DNA from: Verrucomicrobiota bacterium
GTDB lineage: Bacteria > Verrucomicrobiota > Verrucomicrobiia > Chthoniobacterales > UBA10450
Direction of reading: 5' to 3'
Length of the DNA: 42,813 bases
Assembly (NCBI GenBank): GCA_003217965.1
Contig: QHNB01000094.1
Span: 1-42,813 of the forward strand
The notes under the pieces were generated by a model. That model was not told where the DNA came from and searched no databases. It saw only the letters and a program-made list of their open reading frames with translations. Shown here in pieces: positions 26,861 to 35,966 of this stretch (the first letter of the stretch is position 1; every line of letters starts with the position of its first letter). Position numbers and translations under genes: made by a program.

Positions 26861-29464
26861 ATGAGCGAGCGACGCAAACCCTATCCTTTCGATCTCTTTG
26901 AACCCAAGTGGCAGCGCATTTGGGAAGAGCGCCAGATCTTTCACGCGCCGAATCCAGGAGAATCGAATTTCGATCCTGGCAAACAAAAGTTCTATGTCCT
27001 GGACATGTTTCCCTATCCGAGCGGAGCTGGGCTGCATGTCGGTCATCCCGAAGGTTACACCGCCACTGACATCATTGCGCGCTACAAGCGAATGCACGGC
27101 TTCAACGTGCTGCATCCGATGGGCTGGGATGCATTCGGTTTGCCGGCCGAGCAGTATGCAATCAAAACCGGCCAGCATCCGGCGATTACAACGCGTGAGA
27201 ACGTAGCGAAATTTAAAAGCCAACTGAAACGCATCGGGTTCTCCTACGACTGGCAGCGCGAAATCAACACCAGCGACCCTCATTTTTACCGGTGGACGCA
27301 GTGGATTTTCCTTCAAATCTACAACTCCTGGTTCAACCCGGAGACGCAACGAGCGGAACCGATTACGACATATCGCGGCGCTGATCCCGATAGCGTACGG
27401 CTGGCTTATGTGGCCGATGTGCCAGTGAATTGGTGCCCCGAACTGGGCACTGTGCTCGCCAATGAAGAAGTGATCGATGGCAAGAGCGAGGTTGGCGGAT
27501 TTCCGGTCGTCCGCCGGCCAATGCGCCAATGGATGCTGCGAATCACGGCTTATGCCGAGCGCTTGTTGAATGAGCTCGAAGGGCTCGATTGGCCAGAAGG
27601 GATCAAATTGCTCCAGAAAAATTGGATCGGACGAAGCGAAGGCGCGGAAATCGATTTTGCGGTAGCCGGGGTCGATGACTCCGGTGCCGCGGTCAGCGAC
27701 CGCGGCTACAGCACCGGTCGCAGCTACAAAATCCGTGTCTTCACCACGAGACCGGACACGCTTTACGGCGCCACTTATATGGTGCTCGCGCCGGAACATT
27801 CGCTCGTCGAATTGATTGTGAGCGAAGAGCAATGGCCGGCGGTGCGCGACTATCGCGAGCGCACCGCGCGCAAGAGCGACTTGGAACGCACGGAACTCTC
27901 AAAGGAAAAGACCGGTGTTTTCACCGGTGCCTTTGCCCTCAACCCGGCCACCGGTAAGAAAATTCCCATCTGGATCGCCGATTATGTTCTGCTCGGTTAT
28001 GGCACCGGCGCGATCATGGGCGTACCGGGCCATGATGAGCGCGATCTGGAGTTCGCGCGCAAATTTCAGTTGCCGGTCATCCCAGTCGTCCAAGCGCCTG
28101 GACAAACCCCTGCCGAATCGATCGGGTTTGTCGGAGACGGTATCGCGATTAATTCGCCGATTATCGAGGGTTTATCGAGCGCAGAAGCAAAGAAGAAAAT
28201 CACCCGCTGGCTGGAGGAGCGTGGCCTAGGGAAGGGGGCGGTTAATTATAAACTGCGCGACTGGCTTTTCTCGCGGCAGCGTTATTGGGGCGAACCATTT
28301 CCGGTAATTTGGGAGAAGGGCGCCCACCGAGCGCTCGACGAAAACGAGCTGCCGGTCGTTCCGCCGGCATTGGAGGATTACAAACCAAGCGGAAGCGGGG
28401 ATCCGCCGCTGGCCAAAGCCAGAGAATGGGTTCGGTATTCCGATAAAGCGACGCGCGAGACCAATACGATGCCCCAATGGGCCGGCTCCTGTTGGTACTA
28501 CCTGAGGTTTTGCGATCCGAAAAACGATCGGCGTTTTGTGGGCGAAGAGACGGAACGCTATTGGATGGGAGGGGCGACGCCGGGCGGAGTCGACCTTTAT
28601 ATTGGTGGCACGGAGCACGCAGTCTTGCATCTGCTCTATGCCCGTTTCTGGCACAAGGTGCTTTTTGACTTGGGCTATTTGTCAAAGCCGGAGCCGTTTC
28701 AGCGGCTGGTCAATCAGGGACTGATTCTCGGAGAGGACAGCCAAAAGATGTCAAAATCGCGTGGCAACGTCGTCAATCCTGACGCCGTGATCGATGAGCA
28801 CGGCGCAGATGCATTTCGATGTTACGAGATGTTTATGGGACCGCTCGAGCAGATGAAACCCTGGAGCATGCGTGGCGTAGAAGGAGTGGCCCGATTTCTG
28901 GCGCGGGTTTGGCGGTTGATCATGGAGGAAAATCAAGCCGGCGAATGGGAGCTATCGGCGCGTCTCCAAGAGATCGCGCCGAACAAGGCGCAGCAAAAAA
29001 TTGTTCACGGCACGATCAAGAAAGTGACCGAAGACATCGAGTCGCTCTCATTCAACACCGCCATTTCCCAAATGATGGTTTTCGTGAACGCGTTCACCAA
29101 CGCACCGGCGATTCCGGTTTCAGCGATGCGGACGCTGCTGGTGTTACTGAATCCGTTCGCGCCGCACCTCACCTCGGAGCTTTGGGAAAAAATAAGCGCC
29201 CGCTTTGGCGACAAGCGGAATGATGTAGCTGAGCAGAAATGGCCTGAGCATGACGAGGCGGTGCTAGTGGTGGACCAAATCGACGTTGTGGTCCAGATAA
29301 ATGGAAAGCTCCGCGACAAATTGCGCGTGGCCACTGACGCGAATGAAGAGCAGTTAAGAGCTGCGGCGTTGAATCTGCCGAAAATTCAGCAGCACCTAGC
29401 CGGAAAAGAAGTTCGCAAAGTCGTGATTGTTCCCAACAAAATCGTTAACATCGTCGCGAACTAA
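26861..29464 (+). CDS. leuS: leucyl-tRNA synthetase
   Basis: A class I synthetase charging tRNA-Leu. The HIGH-like motif is HVGH at residues 59-62 ([14 protein letters not shown]), KMSKS occurs near residue 630 ([10 protein letters not shown]), and the editing domain has [15 protein letters not shown]. The length of 867 aa is normal. One oddity is residues about 268-289 ([19 protein letters not shown]), just before the TTRPDT block at the entry to the editing domain. They are encoded by a palindromic element of the same family as the intergenic repeat at 8797-8870, so a repeat has been absorbed in frame. The rest of the protein looks intact. No T-box or leader peptide is visible upstream. mscL follows 17 nt later. 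Confidence 0.96.
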   Translation: MSERRKPYPFDLFEPKWQRIWEERQIFHAPNPGESNFDPGKQKFYVLDMFPYPSGAGLHVGHPEGYTATDIIARYKRMHGFNVLHPMGWDAFGLPAEQYAIKTGQHPAITTRENVAKFKSQLKRIGFSYDWQREINTSDPHFYRWTQWIFLQIYNSWFNPETQRAEPITTYRGADPDSVRLAYVADVPVNWCPELGTVLANEEVIDGKSEVGGFPVVRRPMRQWMLRITAYAERLLNELEGLDWPEGIKLLQKNWIGRSEGAEIDFAVAGVDDSGAAVSDRGYSTGRSYKIRVFTTRPDTLYGATYMVLAPEHSLVELIVSEEQWPAVRDYRERTARKSDLERTELSKEKTGVFTGAFALNPATGKKIPIWIADYVLLGYGTGAIMGVPGHDERDLEFARKFQLPVIPVVQAPGQTPAESIGFVGDGIAINSPIIEGLSSAEAKKKITRWLEERGLGKGAVNYKLRDWLFSRQRYWGEPFPVIWEKGAHRALDENELPVVPPALEDYKPSGSGDPPLAKAREWVRYSDKATRETNTMPQWAGSCWYYLRFCDPKNDRRFVGEETERYWMGGATPGGVDLYIGGTEHAVLHLLYARFWHKVLFDLGYLSKPEPFQRLVNQGLILGEDSQKMSKSRGNVVNPDAVIDEHGADAFRCYEMFMGPLEQMKPWSMRGVEGVARFLARVWRLIMEENQAGEWELSARLQEIAPNKAQQKIVHGTIKKVTEDIESLSFNTAISQMMVFVNAFTNAPAIPVSAMRTLLVLLNPFAPHLTSELWEKISARFGDKRNDVAEQKWPEHDEAVLVVDQIDVVVQINGKLRDKLRVATDANEEQLRAAALNLPKIQQHLAGKEVRKVVIVPNKIVNIVAN
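27662..27727. repeat. REP-like palindromic element inside leuS
   Basis: Two adjacent hairpins lie here: CCGGGGTC gat GACTCCGG (27666-27684, one mismatch) and GCCGCGGTC agc GACCGCGGC (27686-27706, perfect). Outer arms GTAGCCG (27662-27668) and CGGCTAC (27703-27709) also pair. Read on the minus strand, TGTAGCCGCGGTC resembles TGTAGCGGCGGTC at 8800-8812. Length 66 nt, in frame. Confidence 0.75.
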
Positions 29465-29481
29465 TTAAGGAGGAATCTGCC

Positions 29482-29937
29482 ATGTGGAAAGAATTCAAAG
29501 AGTTCGCAGCCAAAGGTAGCGCTTTCGATCTTGCGATCGGTGTCATCATCGGTGCCGCCTTCAGCGGAATCGTCAATTCGCTGGTTAAGGACATCATCAT
29601 GCCACCGATCGGACTGATCACGGGCGGGCTCGATTTTTCGAACAAGTTTTTGATTCTTAAACATCCTCCGGGCGGGGGCTTTTTCGCCACACCGGCCGAT
29701 GCCGTGAAAGCCGGGGCGATTACCTGGAACTACGGAAACTTCATTACGCTTGTGATTAATTTCATCATTGTCGCTTGCGCGATCTTTCTCCTGGTAAAAG
29801 GATTCAACCGGTTGAAACGGCCGCATCCAACCGCGCCCCCGGTGGCGAAGGATTGTCCGGCGTGCGCCATGTCGATTCCGGCTAAAGCGACTCGCTGCCC
29901 GCATTGTACAAGCGAGCTCGAGGCGGCTCGCGGTTAG
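29482..29937 (+). CDS. mscL: large-conductance mechanosensitive channel MscL with C-terminal zinc ribbon
   Basis: MscL opens under membrane tension to release solutes on hypo-osmotic shock. The N-terminal helix and first span are clear ([20 protein letters not shown]), then [20 protein letters not shown] and the second span [20 protein letters not shown]. Where other MscL proteins end in a short helical bundle, this one has two CxxC pairs ([19 protein letters not shown], about residues 125-143), a small zinc-ribbon-like tail. AAGGAGG lies 8 nt before the ATG, the strongest ribosome binding site in the window. It follows leuS closely and overlaps the 3' end of the convergent pdeM gene by 4 nt. 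Confidence 0.93.
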   Translation: MWKEFKEFAAKGSAFDLAIGVIIGAAFSGIVNSLVKDIIMPPIGLITGGLDFSNKFLILKHPPGGGFFATPADAVKAGAITWNYGNFITLVINFIIVACAIFLLVKGFNRLKRPHPTAPPVAKDCPACAMSIPAKATRCPHCTSELEAARG

Positions 29938-30587
29938 GCGGCGAATTCGCCCGGCTCCAGCGGCAAAATTCGCTCAGGCGTACAAAGCCAGATCCGATTT
30001 TGCCCCGGTTCCACCCATGAAGTGCCGGCTGCCCAGGGTGAGAAGGCCGGCATAACCCAGCAGGTCGATTCCTGAACAAACGCGGGAAATTTCAAGTGAA
30101 GTCCGGCCCCATCGCGCAACGTCGCCGCCGGATGGAAATGCCCGATAATTTCGATCCGGCCGGAGTTCTTACGCGGACTGTCGCCGTGGTAAAATTCGAA
30201 GGCTTCGGTGCGGAAAGATTCGACGAAATCGATGGCGCCCTGGAGTTTGCGATCGTGATTGCCGGCGATGGTGATCGTCTCGCAATATTTGCGCGCATCC
30301 GATAAAAGTTTTTTGGCGGGCTCGATGGCGGCGTCATCATGCACAAGGTCGCCCAGAATAACGAGAATTCTCGGCTCATAATCGGTGATAAGCCCTAGCA
30401 AACGGGCGCTGGACGATTCCATCCCCCAAAACGGAACTAGTTGGCCAGCAAGACGTTGGCTCAGCTCGAACCCGAAATGAAGGTCTGCGATGGCCAACCA
30501 ACCTTCCTGCTCATGAAAGAGCCCGAGGCGTGCATCCAGGAGCACGTTTTCTGCTACATAAGCTTGGGTCAGCGAAAGGGGGCGCAA
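29934..30587 (-). CDS. pdeM: metallophosphoesterase, ligase-associated PdeM type
   Basis: The calcineurin-like phosphoesterase motifs are in order: DLH in [11 protein letters not shown] in [12 protein letters not shown] in TIAGNHDRK, and GHxH in IIGHFHPAA. The 217-aa length and FGFE after the first motif match PdeM, a predicted endonuclease of a DNA-damage set that usually lies with an ATP-dependent ligase, an exonuclease and an Lhr-type helicase. None of those partners is in this window. No ATG exists before the conserved region. The TTG at 30587 is the only plausible start, and it shares its first base with the ATG of the divergent lipoprotein gene. The reaction and substrate in this organism are inferred from the family only. 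Confidence 0.82.
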   Translation of the reverse strand: MRPLSLTQAYVAENVLLDARLGLFHEQEGWLAIADLHFGFELSQRLAGQLVPFWGMESSSARLLGLITDYEPRILVILGDLVHDDAAIEPAKKLLSDARKYCETITIAGNHDRKLQGAIDFVESFRTEAFEFYHGDSPRKNSGRIEIIGHFHPAATLRDGAGLHLKFPAFVQESTCWVMPAFSPWAAGTSWVEPGQNRIWLCTPERILPLEPGEFAA

Positions 30588-31168
30588 TGGGCGCAGGGAA
30601 ATTATCGCTTGTTAGATTCGACTTCAACGGCTATTCAGCGCGGGTTTTGCAAGGACCATTGCTGCTGCGACTTACGCTCGCGTGCTTGCTCGCCGGATTC
30701 CTCGGAAGTTGCGCCACTCAACCGGTTGCGAGCCGTAACAAAGCGAAACCACGGCGAATGAACGTGCGGACCACCGCTTACTGCACGTCAGAACGTGGCG
30801 GAGGCGGAAAACACAATGCCGTTGGTATGTACCTTTCCGGCCGGAATGTCATCAGTGCGGCTTCCGATTGGTCGCGTTTTCCGCTCGGCACTCGTTTTCG
30901 CCTGGTCGGCACGAATCAGGAGTATGTCATCGACGACTACGGCGGCGCGCTCATCGGCACAAACACGATCGACCTGTTCACCAATTCCCGCCTCGAGATG
31001 AAGCGCTGGGGCGTCCGACACGTTGATATCGACATTTTGCAATGGGGTTCGGACGAACAGAGCTTGAAAATTCTCGCGCCACGGGCGAAACACAAAAAAG
31101 TCCGGCGGATGCTTGTGGCATTAAATAGCAAAAAGAGACCAATCGAAGTCGCGGATAAGCGCCTTTGA
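30587..31168 (+). CDS. 3D-domain lipoprotein (cell-wall hydrolase-like)
   Basis: Residues 1-42 form a lipoprotein signal ending in LGSC (Cys42), so the protein is lipid-anchored in the envelope. The rest carries a 3D domain, named for conserved aspartates and related to the catalytic core of MltA-type lytic transglycosylases: VRTTAYCTSE, FPLGTRFRLVG, then VIDDYGGALIGTNTIDLF and WGVRHVDIDIL. It may cleave or bind peptidoglycan. AAGGGGG just upstream of the ATG at 30587 fixes the start. The upstream gene pdeM starts on the other strand at the same base, so the promoter must lie inside pdeM. galE follows 32 nt downstream. Confidence 0.83.
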   Translation: MGAGKLSLVRFDFNGYSARVLQGPLLLRLTLACLLAGFLGSCATQPVASRNKAKPRRMNVRTTAYCTSERGGGGKHNAVGMYLSGRNVISAASDWSRFPLGTRFRLVGTNQEYVIDDYGGALIGTNTIDLFTNSRLEMKRWGVRHVDIDILQWGSDEQSLKILAPRAKHKKVRRMLVALNSKKRPIEVADKRL

Positions 31169-31200
31169 TTTCGGGAGCATCGCGCCGAAACTCACGCGCG

Positions 31201-32172
31201 ATGAACATTCTCGTCGTTGGCGGGGCGGGCTACATTGGCAGCGTCTGCGCGGAGCTTTTGCTGAACGAAGGCCACCAGATCGCCATCCTCGATAATTTAT
31301 CTGAAGGCCACCGTGCTGCGGTCGATCAGCGAGCCCGCTTTGTCGAGGGAGACCTGGCCGATCGGGATGGGATCGCGCAGACCGTTGCTCGTTTGCGCCC
31401 AGACGCAGTCATGCATTTCGCTGGCAGTGCCTTGGTTGCCGAGTCGATGCGCGATCCTTCCAAGTATTTTCGAAACAACATTGCCAATGGTTTGAATCTG
31501 CTCGACGCCATGGTTGCCGCGGACGTTCGGCAAATCGTTTTTTCATCTTCTTGCGCAACATTCGGTTTGCCTGAGCGCACACCGATTGATGAAACTTTTC
31601 CACAACTACCGATAAATCCCTACGGGGAATCCAAACTCGCTTTTGAAAAAATTCTCCGCTGGTACGATCGGATCCACGGAGTGCGGTTTATCTCGCTGCG
31701 CTATTTCAATGCGGCAGGAGCGTCAGAGAAATTTGGAGAAGATCATCGCTGCGAAACTCATTTGATTCCAAACGTGCTGAAAGTCGCGCTCGGACGACAG
31801 CCGCATGTCGAGATTTTCGGCACGGATTACGACACGCCGGATGGGACCTGTATTCGCGATTACATCCATATTCTCGATTTGGCGTGCGCACATATCCTGG
31901 GCTTAGGTACGTCGGCCAGTGCCTCTTACAATCTCGGCACTGGCGGCGGCTCGAGCGTGCGCCAAGTGATCGACTCTTGCCGCAAGGTGACCGGCAAAAA
32001 GATTCCCGTAATCGAAAGATCCCGCCGTTCTGGAGATCCGCCGCGGCTCGTTGCCACTTCGGAGAAAATTAAACGTGAACTCGGCTGGCGGCCGCAGTTC
32101 CAAGCGCTCGATACTATCGTCAGCAGTGCGTGGAAATGGCACCAGCGATTTCCGAACGGGTACGGCGATTGA
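31201..32172 (+). CDS. galE: UDP-glucose 4-epimerase
   Basis: This short-chain dehydrogenase interconverts UDP-glucose and UDP-galactose, feeding surface polysaccharide synthesis. The NAD-binding motif is GGAGYIGS at residues 7-14. The catalytic Ser/Thr region is FSSSCATFG and the Tyr-Lys pair is in NPYGESKLAFEK. The substrate-side blocks LRYFNAAGA and DYDTPDGTCIRDYIHILDLA are conserved, as in GalE. Length is 323 aa. The ATG at 31201 begins the conserved MNILVVGGAGYIGS; a longer reading from 31165 is unlikely. It lies downstream of the 3D lipoprotein on the same strand. Confidence 0.93.
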   Translation: MNILVVGGAGYIGSVCAELLLNEGHQIAILDNLSEGHRAAVDQRARFVEGDLADRDGIAQTVARLRPDAVMHFAGSALVAESMRDPSKYFRNNIANGLNLLDAMVAADVRQIVFSSSCATFGLPERTPIDETFPQLPINPYGESKLAFEKILRWYDRIHGVRFISLRYFNAAGASEKFGEDHRCETHLIPNVLKVALGRQPHVEIFGTDYDTPDGTCIRDYIHILDLACAHILGLGTSASASYNLGTGGGSSVRQVIDSCRKVTGKKIPVIERSRRSGDPPRLVATSEKIKRELGWRPQFQALDTIVSSAWKWHQRFPNGYGD

Positions 32173-32275
32173 TCGGGACGGAGCGGTACTAGGTCTGCCG
32201 CCGCTTGTAACTCCCGCTGTCCGCAGTGGCAGGCAGGCTGCACAGCAACAGCGTCTACAAGTCGCTCGTAGCGAT

Positions 32276-32304
32276 AAAACGCCCGCCGGTTATGCCGGCG
32301 GGCG
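32276..32304 (-). terminator. Rho-independent terminator of the small secreted protein gene
   Basis: The stem CGCCCGCCGG / CCGGCGGGCG (10 bp, 32280-32289 and 32295-32304) encloses a 5-nt loop. Read on the minus strand, it is followed by TTTTAT. It lies 33 nt downstream of the stop codon at 32337. It is the clearest terminator in the window. Confidence 0.8.
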
Positions 32305-32336
32305 CCGCACTTCTTACAAAAACGATCAGTTACCTG

Positions 32337-32741
32337 TTAGGGCTGAGTTGTGGTCGTTGTGGTGGTAGTCTCCTTTGTCACCGTCACCGGCCTGGTCAGC
32401 ACCACGCGTTTGACGATCATCCGATCACCCTGCCTGACGTAGTGAACCGTTGCAGGCATGTCCGGGCGAATCTCCGTCCAGGCCACAGTATGCCCAGTTG
32501 GGTCCACAATTGTGGTCTCGGGCGTGTAATAATAGCGCACCGGCTCTGCCGTTCCTGCGCGGAACGTGAAGTAATCACCGGCTGGCGCAGCAACAAACGC
32601 CCCAGTACTCGTGGTCAATCCCACCCCGACCGGGCCGACATCTGCATCGACTGATGTCGTTGTTTGCGCCATGGCTGCGCTGGCCCCGAGCACGCAAGCC
32701 GCGCCGATGGCCAACATTTTGGTTAATCTGTTGTCTTTCAT
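32337..32741 (-). CDS. small secreted protein of unknown function
   Basis: The 134-aa protein has a clean signal peptide (MKDNRLTKMLAIGAACVLGA, cleavage probably after SAAMA). The mature part has a repeated-looking beta pattern (YFTFRAGTAEPVRYYYTPET, MIVKRVVLTRPVTVTK) and ends in a run of eight threonines. No family was recognised. AAAGGA lies just upstream of the ATG, and a strong terminator follows, so it is a single-gene unit that may be well expressed. The threonine tract may be prone to length change. A periplasmic or surface role is inferred from the signal only. Confidence 0.72.
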   Translation of the reverse strand: MKDNRLTKMLAIGAACVLGASAAMAQTTTSVDADVGPVGVGLTTSTGAFVAAPAGDYFTFRAGTAEPVRYYYTPETTIVDPTGHTVAWTEIRPDMPATVHYVRQGDRMIVKRVVLTRPVTVTKETTTTTTTTQP

Positions 32742-32836
32742 GTTTGTCCTTTGCTTTGGTTAACGGATGCTTTCCGTCGTGACTGATTTGGACTCGCCGC
32801 CGGCGGCTTTTATTCAACCGCATAGAGGCTTCGTAA

Positions 32837-32871
32837 ACACTGTGAGAGGCGGCCTCATTTTTCCACAGTGT
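32837..32871. promoter_or_regulatory. inverted repeat upstream of hisS
   Basis: ACACTGTG (32837-32844) pairs with CACAGTGT (32864-32871), with an inner GAGG/CCTC stem. It lies 24 nt before the hisS ATG and 95 nt from the divergent secreted-protein start. It could be an operator or an RNA hairpin; no T-box features are present. Confidence 0.35.
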
Positions 32872-32895
32872 GCGTTAATTGTCCCCCAGAGCTGA

Positions 32896-34134
32896 ATGCA
32901 GCCGCTTACCGGTTTTCGCGATTTCCTTCCCGCCGACTGCGCGGAGCGGAATTATATCTTCGCCAAATGGCGCGAGGCCACGCGGCGCTACGGCTTCATC
33001 GAATATGACGGTCCGCTGCTCGAGGAGCTCGATCTCTATAAGAAGAAATCGGGCGATGAAATCGTGCGCCAGCTCTACGAATTTGTCGACAAAGGGCAAC
33101 GCGCTGTTGCCTTGCGGCCAGAAATGACGCCCACCCTCGCGCGCATTATTGCGACGAATCATCGGAATTTTCGCAAGCCGCTGAAGTGGTTTTCCATTCC
33201 GCAAGTCTTCCGTTATGAACGTCCGCAGCGCGGACGATTGCGCGAACATTTTCAGCTCAATTGCGACATTATCGGCGAGTCTTCGGCCGAGGCCGATGCG
33301 GAACTAATTGCGCTCGCCATCGATGTCGTGCGCGCATTCGGTTTTGGCGCAAACGATTTTGTTGTCCGGATCAGCGACCGGGAGTTCTGGACCGAGCTTT
33401 TGAAAGTCGAAGGAGTGCCGCCAGAGCGCTGGGAGGAGGTCTTACAGACAATCGATAAATCCGAACGTGAAGCTCGCACAAAAACAATGGAGCGTCTGGG
33501 CGCCTTGGCCGGACCGGTTTTCGAAATTTTGGAGAAAGGCGGCGAGAGCACAAAGCTCAACGAGATCATCGATAATCTGAGAGCGCGGGGATTAAGCGAT
33601 TTCGCTACGGTCGATGTGAGAATTGTTCGGGGTCTCGCCTATTATACCGGGGTGGTCTTCGAAATATTCGATCGGGCCGGTAAATTTCGCGCGATTGCCG
33701 GCGGCGGACGTTACGATCAACTAATCGCACAGCTCAGCGACAATGCGGTCTCTCTTTCAGCGTTAGGGTTCGCTATGGGCGATGTCGTTCTGGGCGAAAT
33801 GATCCACGAGAATGCGTCGGCGCTTAGGCAGCTGGAAGTATCTGTTCGTTCCGATCACGCCATTGACATTTACGTGGTGATTGCCAAGGAAGAGCGCCGT
33901 GCCGCTGCTCTCGCTGTCATTCAACAATTGCGCGACCAAGGCTATGGGCTGGACTATCCGATGACGCCGACAAAAGTCCCAAGGCAGTTCCAAACGGCGG
34001 AACAACTTGGAGCGCACACCGCGATTTTATTTGGTGACGAATGGCCAAGCGTTGCGGTGAAGAATCTTGCGACCGGGGAGCAGCGGCTCATTCCTCATGA
34101 AGAACTGCTCACCCATTTGACAGCCAATCGCTGA
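32896..34134 (+). CDS. hisS: histidyl-tRNA synthetase
   Basis: This class II synthetase charges tRNA-His. Motif blocks are GFRDFLPADCAERNYIF at the start, ALRPEMTPTLARII, motif 2 in VFRYERPQRGRLREHFQ, the histidine-binding GLAYYTGVVFE, and motif 3 in AGGGRYDQL. The C-terminal anticodon-binding domain is about residues 320-412. GLAYYTG and the anticodon domain indicate a true synthetase rather than the HisZ regulatory subunit. Length is 412 aa. The ATG at 32896 is the only sensible start; a hairpin lies just upstream. Confidence 0.94.
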   Translation: MQPLTGFRDFLPADCAERNYIFAKWREATRRYGFIEYDGPLLEELDLYKKKSGDEIVRQLYEFVDKGQRAVALRPEMTPTLARIIATNHRNFRKPLKWFSIPQVFRYERPQRGRLREHFQLNCDIIGESSAEADAELIALAIDVVRAFGFGANDFVVRISDREFWTELLKVEGVPPERWEEVLQTIDKSEREARTKTMERLGALAGPVFEILEKGGESTKLNEIIDNLRARGLSDFATVDVRIVRGLAYYTGVVFEIFDRAGKFRAIAGGGRYDQLIAQLSDNAVSLSALGFAMGDVVLGEMIHENASALRQLEVSVRSDHAIDIYVVIAKEERRAAALAVIQQLRDQGYGLDYPMTPTKVPRQFQTAEQLGAHTAILFGDEWPSVAVKNLATGEQRLIPHEELLTHLTANR

Positions 34135-34164
34135 ACTCGCCAGCCGAGCCCGCGCAGCCAATCG

Positions 34165-34923
34165 CTATGCTGTTCGCTCGGCTGCCTTAAGCAATTTAAT
34201 GGCGTCGCGCAATTCTGCTGCGCGTTCGTAGAGTTCGCTTGCGATCGCGCTTTCCATCTCGCGCTGCATGATCTCCAGCTTGGTCAGCGGTCGCTTGGCC
34301 CGGACCTCGTCCAACCATTCTTCGAGAAACGCGATTTCACTGCTTTTACTTGCTAGTTCGGGAAAGTTGGAATGCTGAAAGAATTCAACGATGGCGTCGC
34401 GACCCTTCTCGATTTCGCGCATACCATCTCCAAACTTGCCCTCATTCAGAAAGATCGACGCCTTGGCCCGTGTATTCATCATCAGGACGTAGGGTCGGAA
34501 TTGTTGAAAATTCCAGACGATCTCTTCCCGCTCGCTGTGTTCGTCGACAAAAGTGAAGAGATCGAGGTTTCGCTGAGTGTCGCGGATTACTCCAGCGAAT
34601 TCGTTGAGCTGAAACAGGCTAACGTAGCGGTGGTAATACTGAATGCCCTCTTGTTGTAATTCGGAACATTCCTCGGCCGTCAATTCATAGCTGTCACCGG
34701 CTGCTTTGGCGAGTTCGGCACGATGCTGGTGATAGGCAAGTAGTGATTCACACCCGTGCGGCCGCTGGCCATCCGGCCGGCCGGTCATTTCCATTTGCAA
34801 GACGCCGAGATCGAGCCGCAATTGCAACTTATCGCGGCCGTCAAAGCCCAGTATCTTCCTTACCTTGATCATGCCAGGCTCGTGGGGCCACTCTTTCAAG
34901 ATGGCATTGAGATCCAAACTCAT
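34165..34923 (-). CDS. UvrB/UvrC-motif (UVR) protein
   Basis: The 252-aa protein begins MSLDLNAILKEWPHEPGMIK and carries a C-terminal UVR-like helix pair (LEIMQREMESAIASELYERA and RAAELRDAIKLLKAAE, about residues 215-248). That motif mediates UvrB-UvrC contact in excision repair and also occurs in Clp-related and unrelated proteins. The middle is helical and resembles no enzyme I can name. A longer reading from 35079 adds 52 unlike residues, so the ATG at 34923 is chosen. It is divergent from xerC/D and convergent with hisS. A role in DNA repair or as an adaptor is possible but unproven. Confidence 0.75.
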   Translation of the reverse strand: MSLDLNAILKEWPHEPGMIKVRKILGFDGRDKLQLRLDLGVLQMEMTGRPDGQRPHGCESLLAYHQHRAELAKAAGDSYELTAEECSELQQEGIQYYHRYVSLFQLNEFAGVIRDTQRNLDLFTFVDEHSEREEIVWNFQQFRPYVLMMNTRAKASIFLNEGKFGDGMREIEKGRDAIVEFFQHSNFPELASKSSEIAFLEEWLDEVRAKRPLTKLEIMQREMESAIASELYERAAELRDAIKLLKAAERTA

Positions 34924-35010
34924 CGCATAGAAATGATCGTTTACGGGTGCCGATTTTGTCAACGCTGACGAAGCATTGCAGGGTGAACTTTTTCGCGAGA
35001 TTCTTTCCCG

Positions 35011-35898
35011 ATGGAAGCGGAGATCGATGCGTTCATTCGTTACCTGGCGATTGAGCGCGGCCTCTCGGAGAACTACCAACTGTCAACCCGCCGTTCCCTC
35101 ACTGACTTCGCCCAATGGTGTGCGCGGCGTCATCTGCGCAGCGGCGCCGATCTCGCCGTCGACCATCTCACAGACTATCTCTCGGAGAGAAAACGCACCG
35201 GCCTTTCCGCGTCGTCGATCAAATTGATCGTCGTCGCGCTCAAAATCTTTTTCCGCTTTTTGCTTGGGAGAGGAATGATCTCTCGCGATCCCAGCGAAAC
35301 CCTGTCGCTGCCTCGGATCGAGCGCTATTTGCCGGAAACTTTGAATGAAGTTCAAGTGGAACAACTACTAAATGCCATCGATACTAAAACGGAACTTGGC
35401 CTGCGCGATCGCGCCATCGTCGAATTGCTTTACGCCAGTGGTTTGCGTATTTCCGAGCTGACGGTAGCGCGGCTGGAGCAATTCAACGACGAAGAACGAA
35501 TTTTGCGTGTTACCGGCAAGGGCAACAAGATGCGACTCGTGCCCGTAGGTCGCAAGGCTTCCCAGGCCCTCGCCGCTTATCTTTCGGCTGAACGGCCAAA
35601 ACTCGTCACATCCAAATCTGGGAGTGAGATTTTTCTTTCCGCCCGAGGCCGAAAGCTCACCACCACTCGCGTTTGGCAAATCGTAAAGAAACATGCAAAA
35701 CGCTCGGGTGTGGAAACCAATATCTATCCACATCTTCTGCGGCACAGTTTCGCCACCCATCTGCTTGGCAATGGCGCCGACCTTCGAATCATTCAAGAAA
35801 TGTTGGGCCACGCGGACATCTCGACCACCCAAGTTTACACGCACGTAGATCAGCAGCGTCTCAAAGCCGTGCATCGAAAATTTCATCCTCGTCCATAG
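35011..35898 (+). CDS. xerD: tyrosine recombinase XerC/XerD
   Basis: The protein resolves chromosome dimers at dif. The N-terminal SAM-like core-binding domain covers about residues 1-90. The catalytic domain has Arg in YASGLRISEL, Lys in VTGKGNKMRLVPVG, His-x-x-Arg in HLLRHSFATHLL, His in MLGHADISTTQ, and the nucleophile Tyr in QVYTHVD. The length of 295 aa is the standard size for a housekeeping Xer protein, and no integrase-type neighbours or phage genes are present. XerC and XerD cannot be told apart safely by eye; the D-like reading is a guess. Confidence 0.88.
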   Translation: MEAEIDAFIRYLAIERGLSENYQLSTRRSLTDFAQWCARRHLRSGADLAVDHLTDYLSERKRTGLSASSIKLIVVALKIFFRFLLGRGMISRDPSETLSLPRIERYLPETLNEVQVEQLLNAIDTKTELGLRDRAIVELLYASGLRISELTVARLEQFNDEERILRVTGKGNKMRLVPVGRKASQALAAYLSAERPKLVTSKSGSEIFLSARGRKLTTTRVWQIVKKHAKRSGVETNIYPHLLRHSFATHLLGNGADLRIIQEMLGHADISTTQVYTHVDQQRLKAVHRKFHPRP

Positions 35899-35924
35899 AC
35901 GAAGGCAATAGGCAGACATAGGAA

Positions 35925-35958
35925 AGTCGTGCGGACGAGAGGACGCCCGCTACAATTC
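35925..35958. repeat. short intergenic repeat of the TGTAGCG...GTCCGC family
   Basis: Read on the minus strand, TTGTAGCGGGCGTCC then CTCGTCCGC resembles 2041-2061 (TTGTAGCGTCCGTCGTCCGC). It lies just before the start codon of the 553-aa hypothetical gene. Confidence 0.5.
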
Positions 35959-35966
35959 GAGTTTTT

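Noticed and set aside
26819-27832. 337-codon minus-strand frame opposite leuS
   Set aside because: The plus strand carries conserved leucyl-tRNA synthetase motifs over the whole stretch; the opposite frame is a codon-bias shadow.
32795-32815. GCCGCCGGCGGC followed by TTTTATT as a plus-strand terminator
   Set aside because: The palindrome has no room for a proper loop, and there is no plus-strand gene directly upstream that would need it.
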